Assembly: GCA_947685225.1 (NCBI GenBank)
Contig: CANTUV010000004.1
Coordinates: 13,051,001 to 13,115,000, forward strand
Length of the DNA stretch: 64,000 bases
Source: Garcia nutans
Lineage: Eukaryota > Streptophyta > Magnoliopsida > Malpighiales > Euphorbiaceae
Reading direction: 5' to 3'
Positions 46,781-57,800 of this stretch are shown here, piece by piece. A model generated the notes under the pieces. The model searched no databases. It was not told the origin of the DNA and was given only the letters and a program-made list of their open reading frames with translations. The position numbers and the translations under genes were made by a program. Position 1 is the first letter of the stretch; the number at the start of each line of letters is the position of its first letter.

Positions 46781-48230
46781 AGATATAATGTGACTTTTAT
46801 TGAACAAAACTATAGAAGAAAGGATGAATACCACGCTTATTAGCTTTTGTACACCTAATAATATGTGGGCTGAAGCATTAGTATTTGTACATTATTGTAC
46901 AAAATAGGAATACAAACAAGTTGCTAAGAAACTTTATGAATTATGGAAGATTATTTTTTTAACTTAAAATATTTAAAAATTTGGGGTGCCTTGCTAAAGT
47001 TATGTCGCCTAATCCTAAAAAAAAAGAGAATTGGCCAAAATTTTAATTATTACATGTTTATTGGTTATGCTAAAAATAGTGTTGCATATAAATTTCTAGT
47101 TTTTAAAAGAGATGGTCTTGATTGCAACACTATTATTGAGACAATGTTGAATTTTTTTTAAAATATTTTTCTATTACTTCTCATGAACCCATAATCATAA
47201 ATGTTAATAAGATTTTTTATGTTATCGTGAGGAGTAAGAGCTAAAGGAAAAAAAAAATTTCCTTAACTTTGAAGTTATTTTTTCTTTTGATGCACCATTT
47301 TAAAAAGAAGCCCTCAAAACTAAAAATTAACTTTATAAAGAAAATACTTGTATTTTGGTTGATTTACCTCCATAAGCTAAATATATTGGTTGCAAATGGA
47401 TTTTTAAAAGAAAATTAAGTATTGATGAATGTATAGAAATAAAAAGGAAAACTTATAGCTAAAGGCTTTACTTAAAATTGAATATTGATTATTTTTATAC
47501 TTTTTCTCATGTTACTAGAATTTCTTTCTATACGTGTTTTAATTGCATTGGCTTCATTTATAAACTATTTTCACATCCTATATATGCTAAAATAATCTTT
47601 TTAAATGGTGATGTGGAGGAATAAGTTTACATGATACAACTTAAGGGTTGTATTATTTCTAGAAAAGAAAATAAAGTTTGTAAGTTGCTAAAGTTATTAT
47701 ATAGCTTGAAGCAGGCATCTAAGTAGTAGTGTGAGAAATTTGATTAAGTAATCAGTAGTGATGCTATTGGTGTGGACAAATGTGTTTAAACAAAAATTTT
47801 TTATAGTGAATGTGTGAACATTTGCTTATATGTAGATGATATGTTCATAGTTGATATAGTCTCCATGTAATACATAGTACCAAATCTTTCTTAGCTTCTA
47901 AATTTAATATGAAAGTCTGAAAGGCATAGGTGAAGCTAGTGTTACTTGGGTATTAAAATCATAAGGAATGACAAAAGGATTATGTTGTATCAAGAACATT
48001 ATGTGGAGAAACTTTTTAAGAAGTTTGGATATTATAATGATAAGCTAGTTGGTATACCTTATGATGCTAATACTCAAATAAAGAAGATAGTGTTGGATAG
48101 TTAAAAGATACACATATTATTTGGAGTTTGATGCATATAATAAATTTCCCTCTACCTAATATAGCTTATGATGTATGAGAACTGAGTAAATATGCTTCTA
48201 ATCCTAATATGAATTAAATTTCCCTCTACC
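46781..48230 (+). pseudogene. Decayed Ty1/copia integrase-RT fragment
   Basis: Plus-strand pieces in changing frames give the integrase core end (TPNNMWAEALVFVHYCTK at about 46850, NYYMFIGYAKNSVAYKFLV at about 47040) and then RT: a GCKWIFKRKLSIDE segment near 47390, IAKGFT near 47460, FLNGDVEE near 47600, LYSLKQASK near 47700 and catalytic YVDDM near 47830. Many stops and frameshifts are present. The homology-order-strand pattern is clear even though no long ORF exists. RNase H is not recognisable. Confidence 0.75.
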
Positions 48231-48465
48231 TAAGTAAATATGCTTCTAAATTTCCCTCTACAATGCATTAATCTTTGTGTAGTATTTGAAAAAAAATGAA
48301 CTGTTATATATTGTGAGAGATTCCCTATTCTATTAGAATGATATGATGATGCTAACTAAATATCATATCCAAATGAGATGAAATTACTAGTGGCTATTGT
48401 TAGTGTTGTGTCCTAGGCCAATGAGATGTATGCACATTATTATTTTTAATAAAATAAATGAGGAA

Positions 48466-48519
<54 letters not shown>

Positions 48520-49103
48520 GTGCATATTTATTATTTAATATGATTAAAGTTTCATGAATAGATAATTCAACTTTATGACATTAAGTATGTGACTTTATAG
48601 TGAAGTCTTAAAGTAATATGAATTCTATTCTAAATTATCCCTAGTCAATCATTATTGATGGAACAATAATGAATAAAGACTAGTATGTAGTTTGACTGAT
48701 GATCATGTTTTACTGATTATGAATATGAGATATTAAGTCAAAACATAAGTACATGCTAGAGAATATTATACTGGATAGGCCCAAAATGAGAATACTACAT
48801 GGATTAATGTCATAAGTGATTCTCATCACAACAATGTTAAGTAGTCCTTCGACCTGAAATTATTATGGTTCCCTACATAAGGAGTTTTGTGTTTTGACAT
48901 AATTCCATTTTATCTTTAAATGGATTTAATAAGATTTATTGTTGGACATTTAATGAATCATGGAGAGGAATATAGATGATCTATATGGGATTTGTTCCTC
49001 TCATATCTTGAGAGAGATATCTCTAGGCCTCTTGAAGACAGAGAAATATGCATGGCCATGCTCAAATAAATTAATAAGAGTTATTAATTGTTTTATTAGT
49101 TTT
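48231..49103 (+). repeat. Probable LTR of the copia fragment, including an ATT microsatellite
   Basis: After the RT fragment the sequence becomes non-coding. A candidate LTR start TGTTAGTGTTGTGTCC lies at about 48397, and the text to about 49075 has an LTR-like character (CTCATATCTTGAGAGAGATATC near 48996). Borders cannot be confirmed because there is no second copy. An (ATT)n run of about 17 units spans about 48468-48519. Confidence 0.4.
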
Positions 49104-50815
49104 TGTTATAGATTTGTGTCTTGTTTATTACGATAATTATTGTTTTATTTAGGTATTTTGTTAGTTTTTATCGGTTTGTTTAGTGTTTTCATTAATTTTG
49201 GTAGTTTTAGTTTATTCCAGTGTTTATGTCGTTTTTGATCTAGTTTTTAGTATTGTGTTTATGTTTTGTTGGTTATTGTCTATTTACTTTTTGTTTAAAG
49301 TTTGTTTTGAGTTTTGTGTTAGGTTAAAAAAGGGCAAGGAACAAATTGAAGAAGAAAAGGGCAGTAGCTGACACAGGCAGAGGACACGGCCAAGTCACTG
49401 GCCGTGTCCCATGCCAAGCTAAAGAGGAAGAGCAAGTCACAGTAGAAGACACAAGCAAGGGACACGGCCAAGTCAGTGGCCGTGTCCCTCCAAAGAAGCC
49501 CAGACACGGCCAAGTCACTCCAATCTGGCCGTGTCTCATTGCATCCAAAGCAAAGAAGACTAAAATTTCACAGAAGCAAACACAGGCAAGGGACACGGCC
49601 AAGTCAGTGGCCGTGTCCCTCCAAGAGGGTCCAACACGGCCAAGTCAACCTCCAACTGGCCGTGTCACTCAACCAAAGAAGAAAAAGAAGGAATTTTCAC
49701 AGTAGGCGACACATGCAAGGGACACGGCCAAGTCACTGGCCGTGTCCCTCCAAAGAGCACTCACACGGCCAAGTCACATGCAACTTGGTCGTGTCTCTCA
49801 TGAACCAAGCCCGTAGCGGATTTTAAAGCGGACGATTCATATAAAAGGAAAAAGAAGCTAGGGTTTTTAGGACTGTTAACGATTTTGAGATTGAATTGAG
49901 CCGTCAGAGAGTGAAGTTAGGGTTTTAACTTTGTTTTCTTTGATTTCGATTACACTTTGGATCAAAACTAGCTTAGATTAGATTGTTCTAGCCATTGATA
50001 CATCCTTCTTGCAAGATTTGAATAAGAGATTTTTCAGAAGCTTCAAAGAATTTGTAACTTGGTTTTGTTCTCGAACTTATTCTCTTTATTTTCATTGAAA
50101 TTGTATTAATGGATATTATCATATCTAATTTGATTTCTTTGAATATTAATGAGATGAGTATGTTTGATTGCATCATGAACTAATTTGATCTAGTCTAGGG
50201 TTTGTATGGATCTGCTATGATTGTATGAATTGGTTATTCTCTTAGCTAACAATTTCTTTAGCCTTGATTGAATGAAATATTGTTAATATATAATTGATTG
50301 GCCACCAATTATGTGTTTTAGGTATTAGATGATGGATTGAGAGATGAAGTCTAATACTGGAACAATTCAATTAAGGACTGAGGTAAATTAGAGATATAAC
50401 CTATTAAAAAGATTATTTCAATTATAACAAGATTAGTTGAAAGAGGTTTGAATGCGACAGCTTATTTCCTTGACTTAATTAATTGAGTTATTTGAGATTT
50501 AATCTTTGAAATTAAATTAGTTAAGAGGAATAACCGTTCATACATATAAGTAGTAGAGAAGTGCAAACCCTAGACCTTTCTATCAAGTGAATCAAAACAA
50601 TCAGTTTTAGTTTACTTTTATTTGTTTTAAACTTTAATCAATCTTCTTCATTATTTAGCAATTTAAATTTCTTTAATTACTTGTTATTCATAATCTGATA
50701 ATCAATTAGCCACTTTAGCTTCCTTGTGAGACGACCTTGGGGCGATCACCTTTGCTACAGCTACCTTGTATACTTGCGAGTGACGCTTTGTGGTAGAGTT
50801 AATTTGAGCGCAACA
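49104..50815 (+). repeat. 5' LTR of Athila-like element
   Basis: The LTR runs TGTTATAG to GCGCAACA (1712 bp; TG...CA). Its end is fixed by the PBS; the start is the best TG and has not been confirmed by a second LTR. It contains the GACACGGCC hairpin array (49383-49797), then a TATA box (TATAAAA, 49840-49846). A long AT-rich transcribed part without ORFs follows. Confidence 0.65.
49383..49797. repeat. Hairpin array GGACACGGCCA...TGGCCGTGTCC, units of about 131 bp
   Basis: Perfect 11-bp inverted arms with a 6-base loop (AAGTCA or AGTCAC type) occur at about 49383, 49459, 49591 and 49721. Each of the last three is followed 40 bp later by a longer-loop version (49501, 49631, 49762). Spacing between successive units is 130-132 bp. 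The ORFs called on both strands here (49319-49826) are by-products of the repeat. Confidence 0.85.
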
Positions 50816-50821
50816 AGTTTT

Positions 50822-50839
50822 TGGCGCCGTTGCCGGGGA
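50822..50839 (+). other. Primer-binding site of Athila-like element (tRNA-Asp type)
   Basis: TGGCGCCGTTGCCGGGGA follows the LTR end CAACA after AGTTTT. This is the usual PBS of Athila and related plant Ty3 elements. Confidence 0.9.
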
Positions 50840-50961
50840 GGCTAATTGGCGTAATTGTTTATTAGGCAAAAAAAAATATTCTAGATTATTTTTCATTGTT
50901 TTCATTTTATTTTTTTTTTCTTTTGCTTTTGATAATTTCTTTTTCTAGAAAAATTCTGTTT

Positions 50962-52758
50962 ATGCAAGGCAGGAGATCACTCGAAGGAGAGCTACATCCA
51001 TTCATTCCAGAAATTCAGAGAGTGAAAAGGAGCAGAGAAGAGTTTGAGCTCTACACCGGATTTGATACAGAGGAGGACACTTCTAAATTTGTGTCAGATT
51101 CTGCACAATCAGTTAAAATGGCTGAAGAAAGGCAAAGAACCATGAGAGATTTTGCTAGACCTGTCATTGAGACTTCTACATCTTGTATAAGGTTGACAAA
51201 TGCAGCAAGGAACTATGAGTTGAAGAACATTCATTACAACATGCTGTCATCATTCTATGGAGTTCCAAATGAAGATCCTTTGAACTTTATTAGGGATTTC
51301 TACTCCACCCTCAACACTTTTCCTTTGGGAGGACTAACAGAAGATTAGTTGAGGATGAGATGTTTCCCTTATACTTTGAAGGATAGGGCAAAGAGCTGGC
51401 TTATGATGTTGCCTAAAAACTCACTAACAACTTAGGAGCAAGTTTATAACAAGTTCATGGGCAAGTTCTACTCACATCAAAAGACAGCTGAGTTGAGAGG
51501 GAAGATTGCTACATTCTCTCAATTTGAAGGAGAGCCATTTCATGAGGCTTGGGACAGATTTAAGATGCTATTGATCCAGTGTCCACATCATCACTACCCC
51601 CTTCAACTTCTTAATCAGTTTTTCTATGATGGTCTCACCCAGTAATTTCAGAACACTGTTGATAATGCAGCTGGGGGAGCTATGGGAGAAAAGACAGCTG
51701 ATGAAACCTATGAGATTTTTGAGATGTTGGGAGCTAATTCTCAAAAGAAAAGTGTAAGGGGAAGAAGTAAAGGAGTGAATCAACTGGAGGCCAATAGTGA
51801 AATGGTCAGTCAAATAGCTGAGTTGACAAGGCAGGTTCAGATGCTAAACATGAAGAACAATATTTCTTTATCTACTCAAGAAGTATGTGGAATCTGTGGG
51901 ACGTTTGGGCATGGAGCAAATATATGCCCCTCTGCATATGAATCTTTTGGGAATGAAGCTGAGAAAGTTAATGCTATGGGGGGATTTCAACCAAGAGCCA
52001 GGAATGATCCTTACTCCAACACTTACAATCCTGGTTGGAGGAGTCACCCCAATTTTTCCTGGACAACAAATAATGCTCAACAGCCTTTCCATTTGCTCCA
52101 AAGACAGAACCCACAGCAGGGCCAATCCTCAAATCAAGGCCAGCCTAAGAGAGAGAGTTTGGAAGAAAGTTTGCAGGCTTTTATCCAAGTCAGTGCTAAA
52201 AATCAAGAGATGAACAACAAGAGGCTGGATTCACTAGAAGCATCTTTTAAGAAGGTGGAGACCCAAGTGGGGCAACTTGCTCAACAGATGCAGATTCAAC
52301 AAAAGGGGAAGTTCCCAAGTCAACCTGAGCAGGCACAATCAGTGACTGTTCTTAGGAGTGGCAAGGTAATTAATAATAATGTTGAAAATAATTCTGTGAA
52401 TGCAGGTGAGCAAGAGAATAAAAAGGAAGAAGAATTGGAGAACAAAAATGCTGAAGAAAGATCAATGGAGAAGTCCCCTACAGCAGATTTGCACAAGGCA
52501 AGCAATCCATACCGGCCACCTATACCATTCCCCGGCAGGTTGAAGGATGATAAAAAAGATAAGCAATTTTCAGATATCTTCAACATGCTGTCTAAGGTAA
52601 GTATTAACTTACCCTTACTTGAAGCAATTAAGAACATGCCGGCTTATGCTAAATTCTTCAAAGAACTGAATACCAAGAAAAAGAGGTATGAGCCGAATGA
52701 AAAGGTGATAGTTTCTGAGGTAACTAGTGCTGTTTTGCAGCATAAACTACCTCCTAAG
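50962..52758 (+). pseudogene. Athila-like gag, three nonsense codons, truncated by insertion
   Basis: All pieces share one frame from ATG 50962 (MQGRRSLEGEL); an earlier ATG at 50896 would only add a Phe-rich leader. Stops TAG 51346, TAG 51433 and TAA 51643 interrupt it. Recognisable parts are the gag core (NYELKNIHYNMLSSFYG, DPLNFIRDFYSTL, WDRFKMLLIQCPHH, FYDGLTQ), a zinc knuckle CGICGTFGHGANIC at about 51889-51930, a Gln-rich middle, a coiled-coil-like LDSLEASFKKVETQVGQLAQ segment, and RPPIPFPGRLKDDKKDKQF near 52520 that precedes protease in such elements. The frame runs into the LTR of Tat-type element 2 at 52759. Confidence 0.85.
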
Positions 52759-53973
52759 TGTGAACACTCGAATTTTGAGGCTCGGAAAGCCAATTTCCTC
52801 AGACCAGGCCGGACCGGCGGGCAACGGTAAAAGTCCACCGAAAGTATGTCTTCATGGTACTTGAAATGTCCGGTGCGACGCAAGGATCATGGATATGGTC
52901 TCGGAATAATTTTTGGAGGCCCGTGGCTCCTGGAAAGTCAGTTTTAGCAGAAGTAGCGCGAGTCGCAGTGGGTCGGGACAGCGGCCCAGCCGCCGGGACC
53001 GATGGCCCGGCCGCCGCCCACGGCGGCCCGGCCGCCCACGGCGGCCCGGCCGCCGTGCAGCCCGATTTTGCCTATATATAGGCTTCAGATTTTCAAAAAC
53101 AGGGGATTTTTTCGGACGTCCAGATGCTGACGAAATTTTTATGCTAAAAAAAAATATTTTCTAATCTTGTGTTGTAGAAAGCAAGAATTATACTCAAAAA
53201 GAGTAAAGAATCAAGATCTGGAACTTAGAAGTGGAAGAATTCTGATCAAGGTAATATCATAATTCATCTTTGGTCAATTCGAGCATATCATAAGCATTCT
53301 AATCTTCTTCTTAATTTCTTCTCGGTCAAAGACCTAATCTTTTTAGGTCTGAGGGCCTAACGGACAAATCAATCACCCTTTCGGCATTAAGCTGTAAATA
53401 AAATTAACTCTTTTTGGCACGGAGCCTAAATTGCATCTCTTTGGTACTAAGTACCTAAATGGCACTATTAAAATGAACTTTTGGCATGAAGCCTAAATCG
53501 AACTCTTTTGGTACTAAGTACCCGAAATTATACAACTTTTGCACTAAGTGCTAAAACTCACAACTCTGGCAAAATGCCTGAAAAATGCACGAAGCATACG
53601 CACACACATGCATAAAGCATAATTTTCATCGCCTTTAAATAGGCTTTCCCAAACTACATGGGCTTTGATCTCCTATTCAAGCGGGAGTATGTAGGCATGT
53701 TTGGGATTCACCCCAAATAGCAAGTCCACAAACTACCAACAATCTTTTTGTCTTTAAATTTGTTCCATTTTTTGCAAGTTAATCAAAAGCATGACATAGT
53801 CCCCGAATCCTCCTTGGGTTCGCAGACTAGAAACCTTTACATTGGACAAGTTATTGGAGTCAAACAAGGGTTTTCTTAGTTTTTCCCTTCGAACAAAATA
53901 AACTGAGTGGCGACTCCCGACAACGAGTGAACTTTCGCCCGGATCCTTTTCGGGCGGAAAACCGAGGTTCACA
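52759..53973 (+). repeat. 5' LTR of Tat-type element 2
   Basis: This 1215-bp LTR reads TGTGAACACTCG to GGTTCACA. It has a GC-rich array of GGCGGCCCGGCCGCC-type palindromes at about 52965-53065 and a TATA box (TATATATA, 53073-53080). The 94-bp unit duplicated in element 1 is single here. The array differs in sequence from that of element 1 while keeping position. Confidence 0.9.
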
Positions 53974-54807
53974 GATTGGCGACTCCACTGGGGACCCATA
54001 AAAATGATTTATGGGATTCTAAGTGGACTACTATTGCTTATTTGATTGATTTGACACTAGGGACCATAAAAACGATTTATGGGATCCTAGTAGATTGTTA
54101 TTATTTGTTTAACCAATTTGCCCTTCTTTAGGGTATTTTTATTCATTTTGCAGGGTACCCTAGCATTATATATCCTTTCTTTAAGGATATTGGACTGAAG
54201 ATTGAAGAAAGGAATCTTTTTCCTTTGATGGATCTATTTTTTTTGACTACTTGTGCATTTGTTTTCTCATTCAGAGAATCTTTTTCTCTTGCATATATGG
54301 GGGAATCTTTTTCCTCCATTGCATAAAAAAATTATTTTCAAATGAATTTCTTCTCTTTCTGTTCAAAGTTCTGAGTCTGGATAGCAAGTAGCGCTGACCG
54401 GCAGGTCTCCTTGATTATGCCGGCGGATAGCCAAAGCGTCCTCCCTGTTGTCGCAAACCATTCCAATCCTTTTGGAGTGGCCCATGAGTAATCGTACTGT
54501 TGGACCCACGCGAAACTCCTTGTTTCACATGTGGTTAGGTATATCTTACTCAAGACTCAAGGGTCCCTATGATAAGCCGATTCTCTATTTTTACATAACA
54601 ATAGAACCTTCCCTTAGGTTGTATGTACCCAATGATAGTGCCGCATTCCATTAAAATGAATTGTGATGTGATGAGGTGCATTCATGCAACATAACAACAT
54701 TGTTTTTGGGGAAAATTTTGATGTACATAAGTGGACCAAGAGTTTTCCTACCCTACACACCACCCTGATTTTTTTACCCTTGACCTTTTCAGGTACCCTC
54801 TGTCCGT
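53974..54807 (+). other. Tat-type element 2 PBS and leader
   Basis: PBS TGGCGACTCCACTGGGGA lies at 53977-53994, followed by two of the GGACCATAAAAA-type leader blocks (53991 and 54061). The rest aligns with the leader of element 1, including the splice-acceptor-like CCTTTTCAGGTACCC before gag. There is no long ORF. Confidence 0.75.
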
Positions 54808-57800
54808 GTGCCTTCACCTACACCAGACACATCAACACCAACTGTGCTATCCCCTACAAGTTCTACTACCCCAACTTCACCAACTACTCCAATTACTGAA
54901 ATGGCCACAATTGAACAGATTAAGGCTTTGCTGGATGGTCAGGTTAAGGAAATTGAAGCTAGAATGCAAGAAAAAATTGATGAAGCTTTAGCCGCCCAAA
55001 GGGTAGCCATTCTGGCTGAATTAGAAGGAGCACCAAAGACAGTCCCTATTCCTGGAAATTTGGGGAAGGAACCCATTGTGGGGCAAACTAGTACCCCCGT
55101 GACTGCTCAGATTAATACCCCTGTCATCAATTTGGAGGATCCACCCTCCAAGAATGAAACAGATGAACTGAAAAGGAAACTTGAATTGCTTGAGAGGTCA
55201 ATCACTGTCATGAAAACTCACAAAGAGGTGGTAGACATGGATTCCTTATCCTTGTTTCCCCAAGCCAGATTACCTCCAAAATTCAAGATGCCGGGGATGG
55301 ACAGATTTGATGGGACCACTTGCCCTAAAACCCATTTGAAGATGTATGTGGGGGCCTTGAGCCCATGGGGTTTAAATGATGAACTCTTTGCTCAACTCTT
55401 CCAACAATCCCTGACTGGGGTTGCTCTTAAATGGTTTGTGAGTCTAGACCGTTCCAAGATTAAGACATGGGAAGACATCTGCAATGCATTTAACTCTCAA
55501 TACCACTACAATATTGAGGTGGATGTCACTAGAAGAGAACTTGAGACTACCAAACAAAACAACAATGAACCCTTCTCCTCGTTCCTTACGAGGTGGAGGG
55601 CAAAGGCCGCCCAAATGATCAATCGCCCTTCAGAACAAGAGCAGATTGATATCATAATCAGGAATTTAAGACCTACATATCAGGCTCAACTGCAAACCCA
55701 ATATCTACCTACTTTCAAATCGCTCATTGCGACTGCAACCAAGGTAGAAGATTTGATACAGTTGGGTAAAATAGTGGATGAGGGGGCTGCATCGAAATAT
55801 AAGAAACAAAGCCAAACTCCTTCCTCAAGCAAGGTCAATCAAGTGGCCAATATTGCCCCTGCGAATCCTTTACGTGTGGGCAATCTTGGGCCGAGAAATC
55901 AGCCAAGAAGGCAATATACTGACCTTGGGGTACCCCTTCATTTGGTGTTTAAAAAGGCTGTGGAAGGGAAATATTTGAAGCCTTTGGACCCAAGACCTCC
56001 TCCAAACCCATTACCTTCCAGTTATAAAGTCAACGAATACTGTGAATACCATCAAGGGAATGGGCATAAAACAGATGCTTGCTGGACACTGAAAAACCGT
56101 ATCCAAGATCTGGTGGATAGTGGTGACATCATTCCTCTCAGGAGGCAACCAAACATTAACACTAACCCATTGCCCAATCATTCCATCCATGCCATTACTG
56201 TGGAAGAAGAGTTGTTTGATCCTTTCAAACTTCTCTTGGAAATGAATGAAGTGTGTGTGTTAGATTTGAACGACCTTGCTGAAGAGGTCAGTGCTCTGAC
56301 AAGAGGTGGAAGACAATATCAGCCACTTGACTTGGGAAAAACCCCTACAACCTCAAATCACCCCCATAAGAAAACACCAGAGCCAAAAGAAGACCCTGTC
56401 CTCACTCAGCTTAAGCAAACCCAAGCTAAGGTGTCAATTTGGGAGCTCCTTGCTTCCTCATTCCCACACCGTCAGGCTCTCAGCGAAGCTTTAAGTCAAC
56501 TTGATACACCTGTGGAAACAAGCCCAGAAGCTTTGGTGGCCACTTTGACCCAAGCAACCAAGGCATTGAGTATCAGGTTTTCTGATGTAGATTTACCAGA
56601 AGACGGTAAGAAACACAATGATGCTCTATACATCACCATACAGACTGGGGGAAAGACTGTGCCCATGGTTCTCATTGATAATGGGTCAGCCTTAAATGTG
56701 TGTCCCTTGAAAGTAGCAAGTTGTCTGGGGTTGGAGGCTACAGATCTTACACCTTCTGATCAGATTGTGAGAGCATATGATAACACTCGAAGAGAAATTT
56801 TGGGTGTTGCCACTCTAGAAATTGCTATTGGGCCGGTGATAATGAAAGTGCCCTTTCAGGTCATTGATGTACCCGCAAGCTTTAATCTCCTCCTTGGAAG
56901 GCCGTGGATCCATCAAATTAATGCTGTACCTTCTTCATTGCACCAAAAACTTAAATTCCCTTTTGAAGGAAAAGTAATCACTATCAAAGGGGATACCTGC
57001 GAAATCAACAGGAAAACCATGGACCAGTCTCTCCTTGAGGTTGTTCCTGGTGAAACCGCCATGACCTTGACTGGGTTTCATTACGACACAGTTCAATGTA
57101 TAGAAGGTGAAAAACCCAAAGGGCCATTTGTCTCATATGACTTTGGGGAGGTCCAAATCAACTGCCTAGTGGGAATGATGCTGAGGGTAGGTCTATTGCC
57201 CGGAATGGAGATGATCAAGTCTGGGAGAAAGACACCTGTAGTACGGCCATGGGAAGAACCAGAGAATAAGGGAACTTTTGGCTTGGGGTACAAACCTACA
57301 GACGAGGAAATAGAAGAGCTTGAGCGTGGAAGGAAGAAAAAGGGAAATTGGGGGGCAAGAAGCCTCAAAATGTGCCCTTACTTTAGAACTCTGAATGGTC
57401 ATTTTTGCAAACCTGGAAAGGCAGTTCATCACCGTGGTTTTCAGGAACCATTCTATTCTCCTATGACCGGAAAGAAGCTACCGGGTTTTGAAATGTTTTC
57501 TGATGTTGTGGCCATGAAAGAAGAAGAGCCAGAACCTGAAACTGACCCCCAAATGGAAGATTTCATGCGGCCTAGTCTCTTTGATGAGGTTGCTATGATA
57601 ACCAATGTCGAAGACAAAAGGGACTTCATAAAGCTGATCAAGACAACGAATGGACCGCTGAGAAACTGGTACGCCGAGGAGGGACAAGCTGCTGAGGTTA
57701 AACCTAGTCCTGTGTCACACCCTGAACTTGAGTCTTGTACCGAGTCTTGTACTAATTCTGAGTCAAAAACCAAGTCAGAGTCTAATTCTGAGTCTTTTGT

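Larger units (their letters stand above)
49104..52758 (+). mobile_element. Athila-like Ty3/gypsy element, 5' part
   Basis: A candidate 5' LTR (49104-50815), PBS (50822-50839) and gag (50962 onward) are in order on the plus strand. The element is interrupted at 52758 by Tat-type element 2, and its remainder lies beyond the window. The PBS and gag sequence resemble Athila-type elements. Gag has three nonsense codons. Confidence 0.75.

Noticed and set aside
48468..48519. ATT microsatellite as a functional element
   Set aside because: This is a simple-repeat run in non-coding retroelement DNA, of interest only as a marker.
49319..49826. Overlapping ORFs of 64-119 codons on both strands
   Set aside because: They lie wholly in the GACACGGCC hairpin array, have repeating amino-acid patterns (HGQVTGRVP, AVSLQ) and mirror each other on the two strands.
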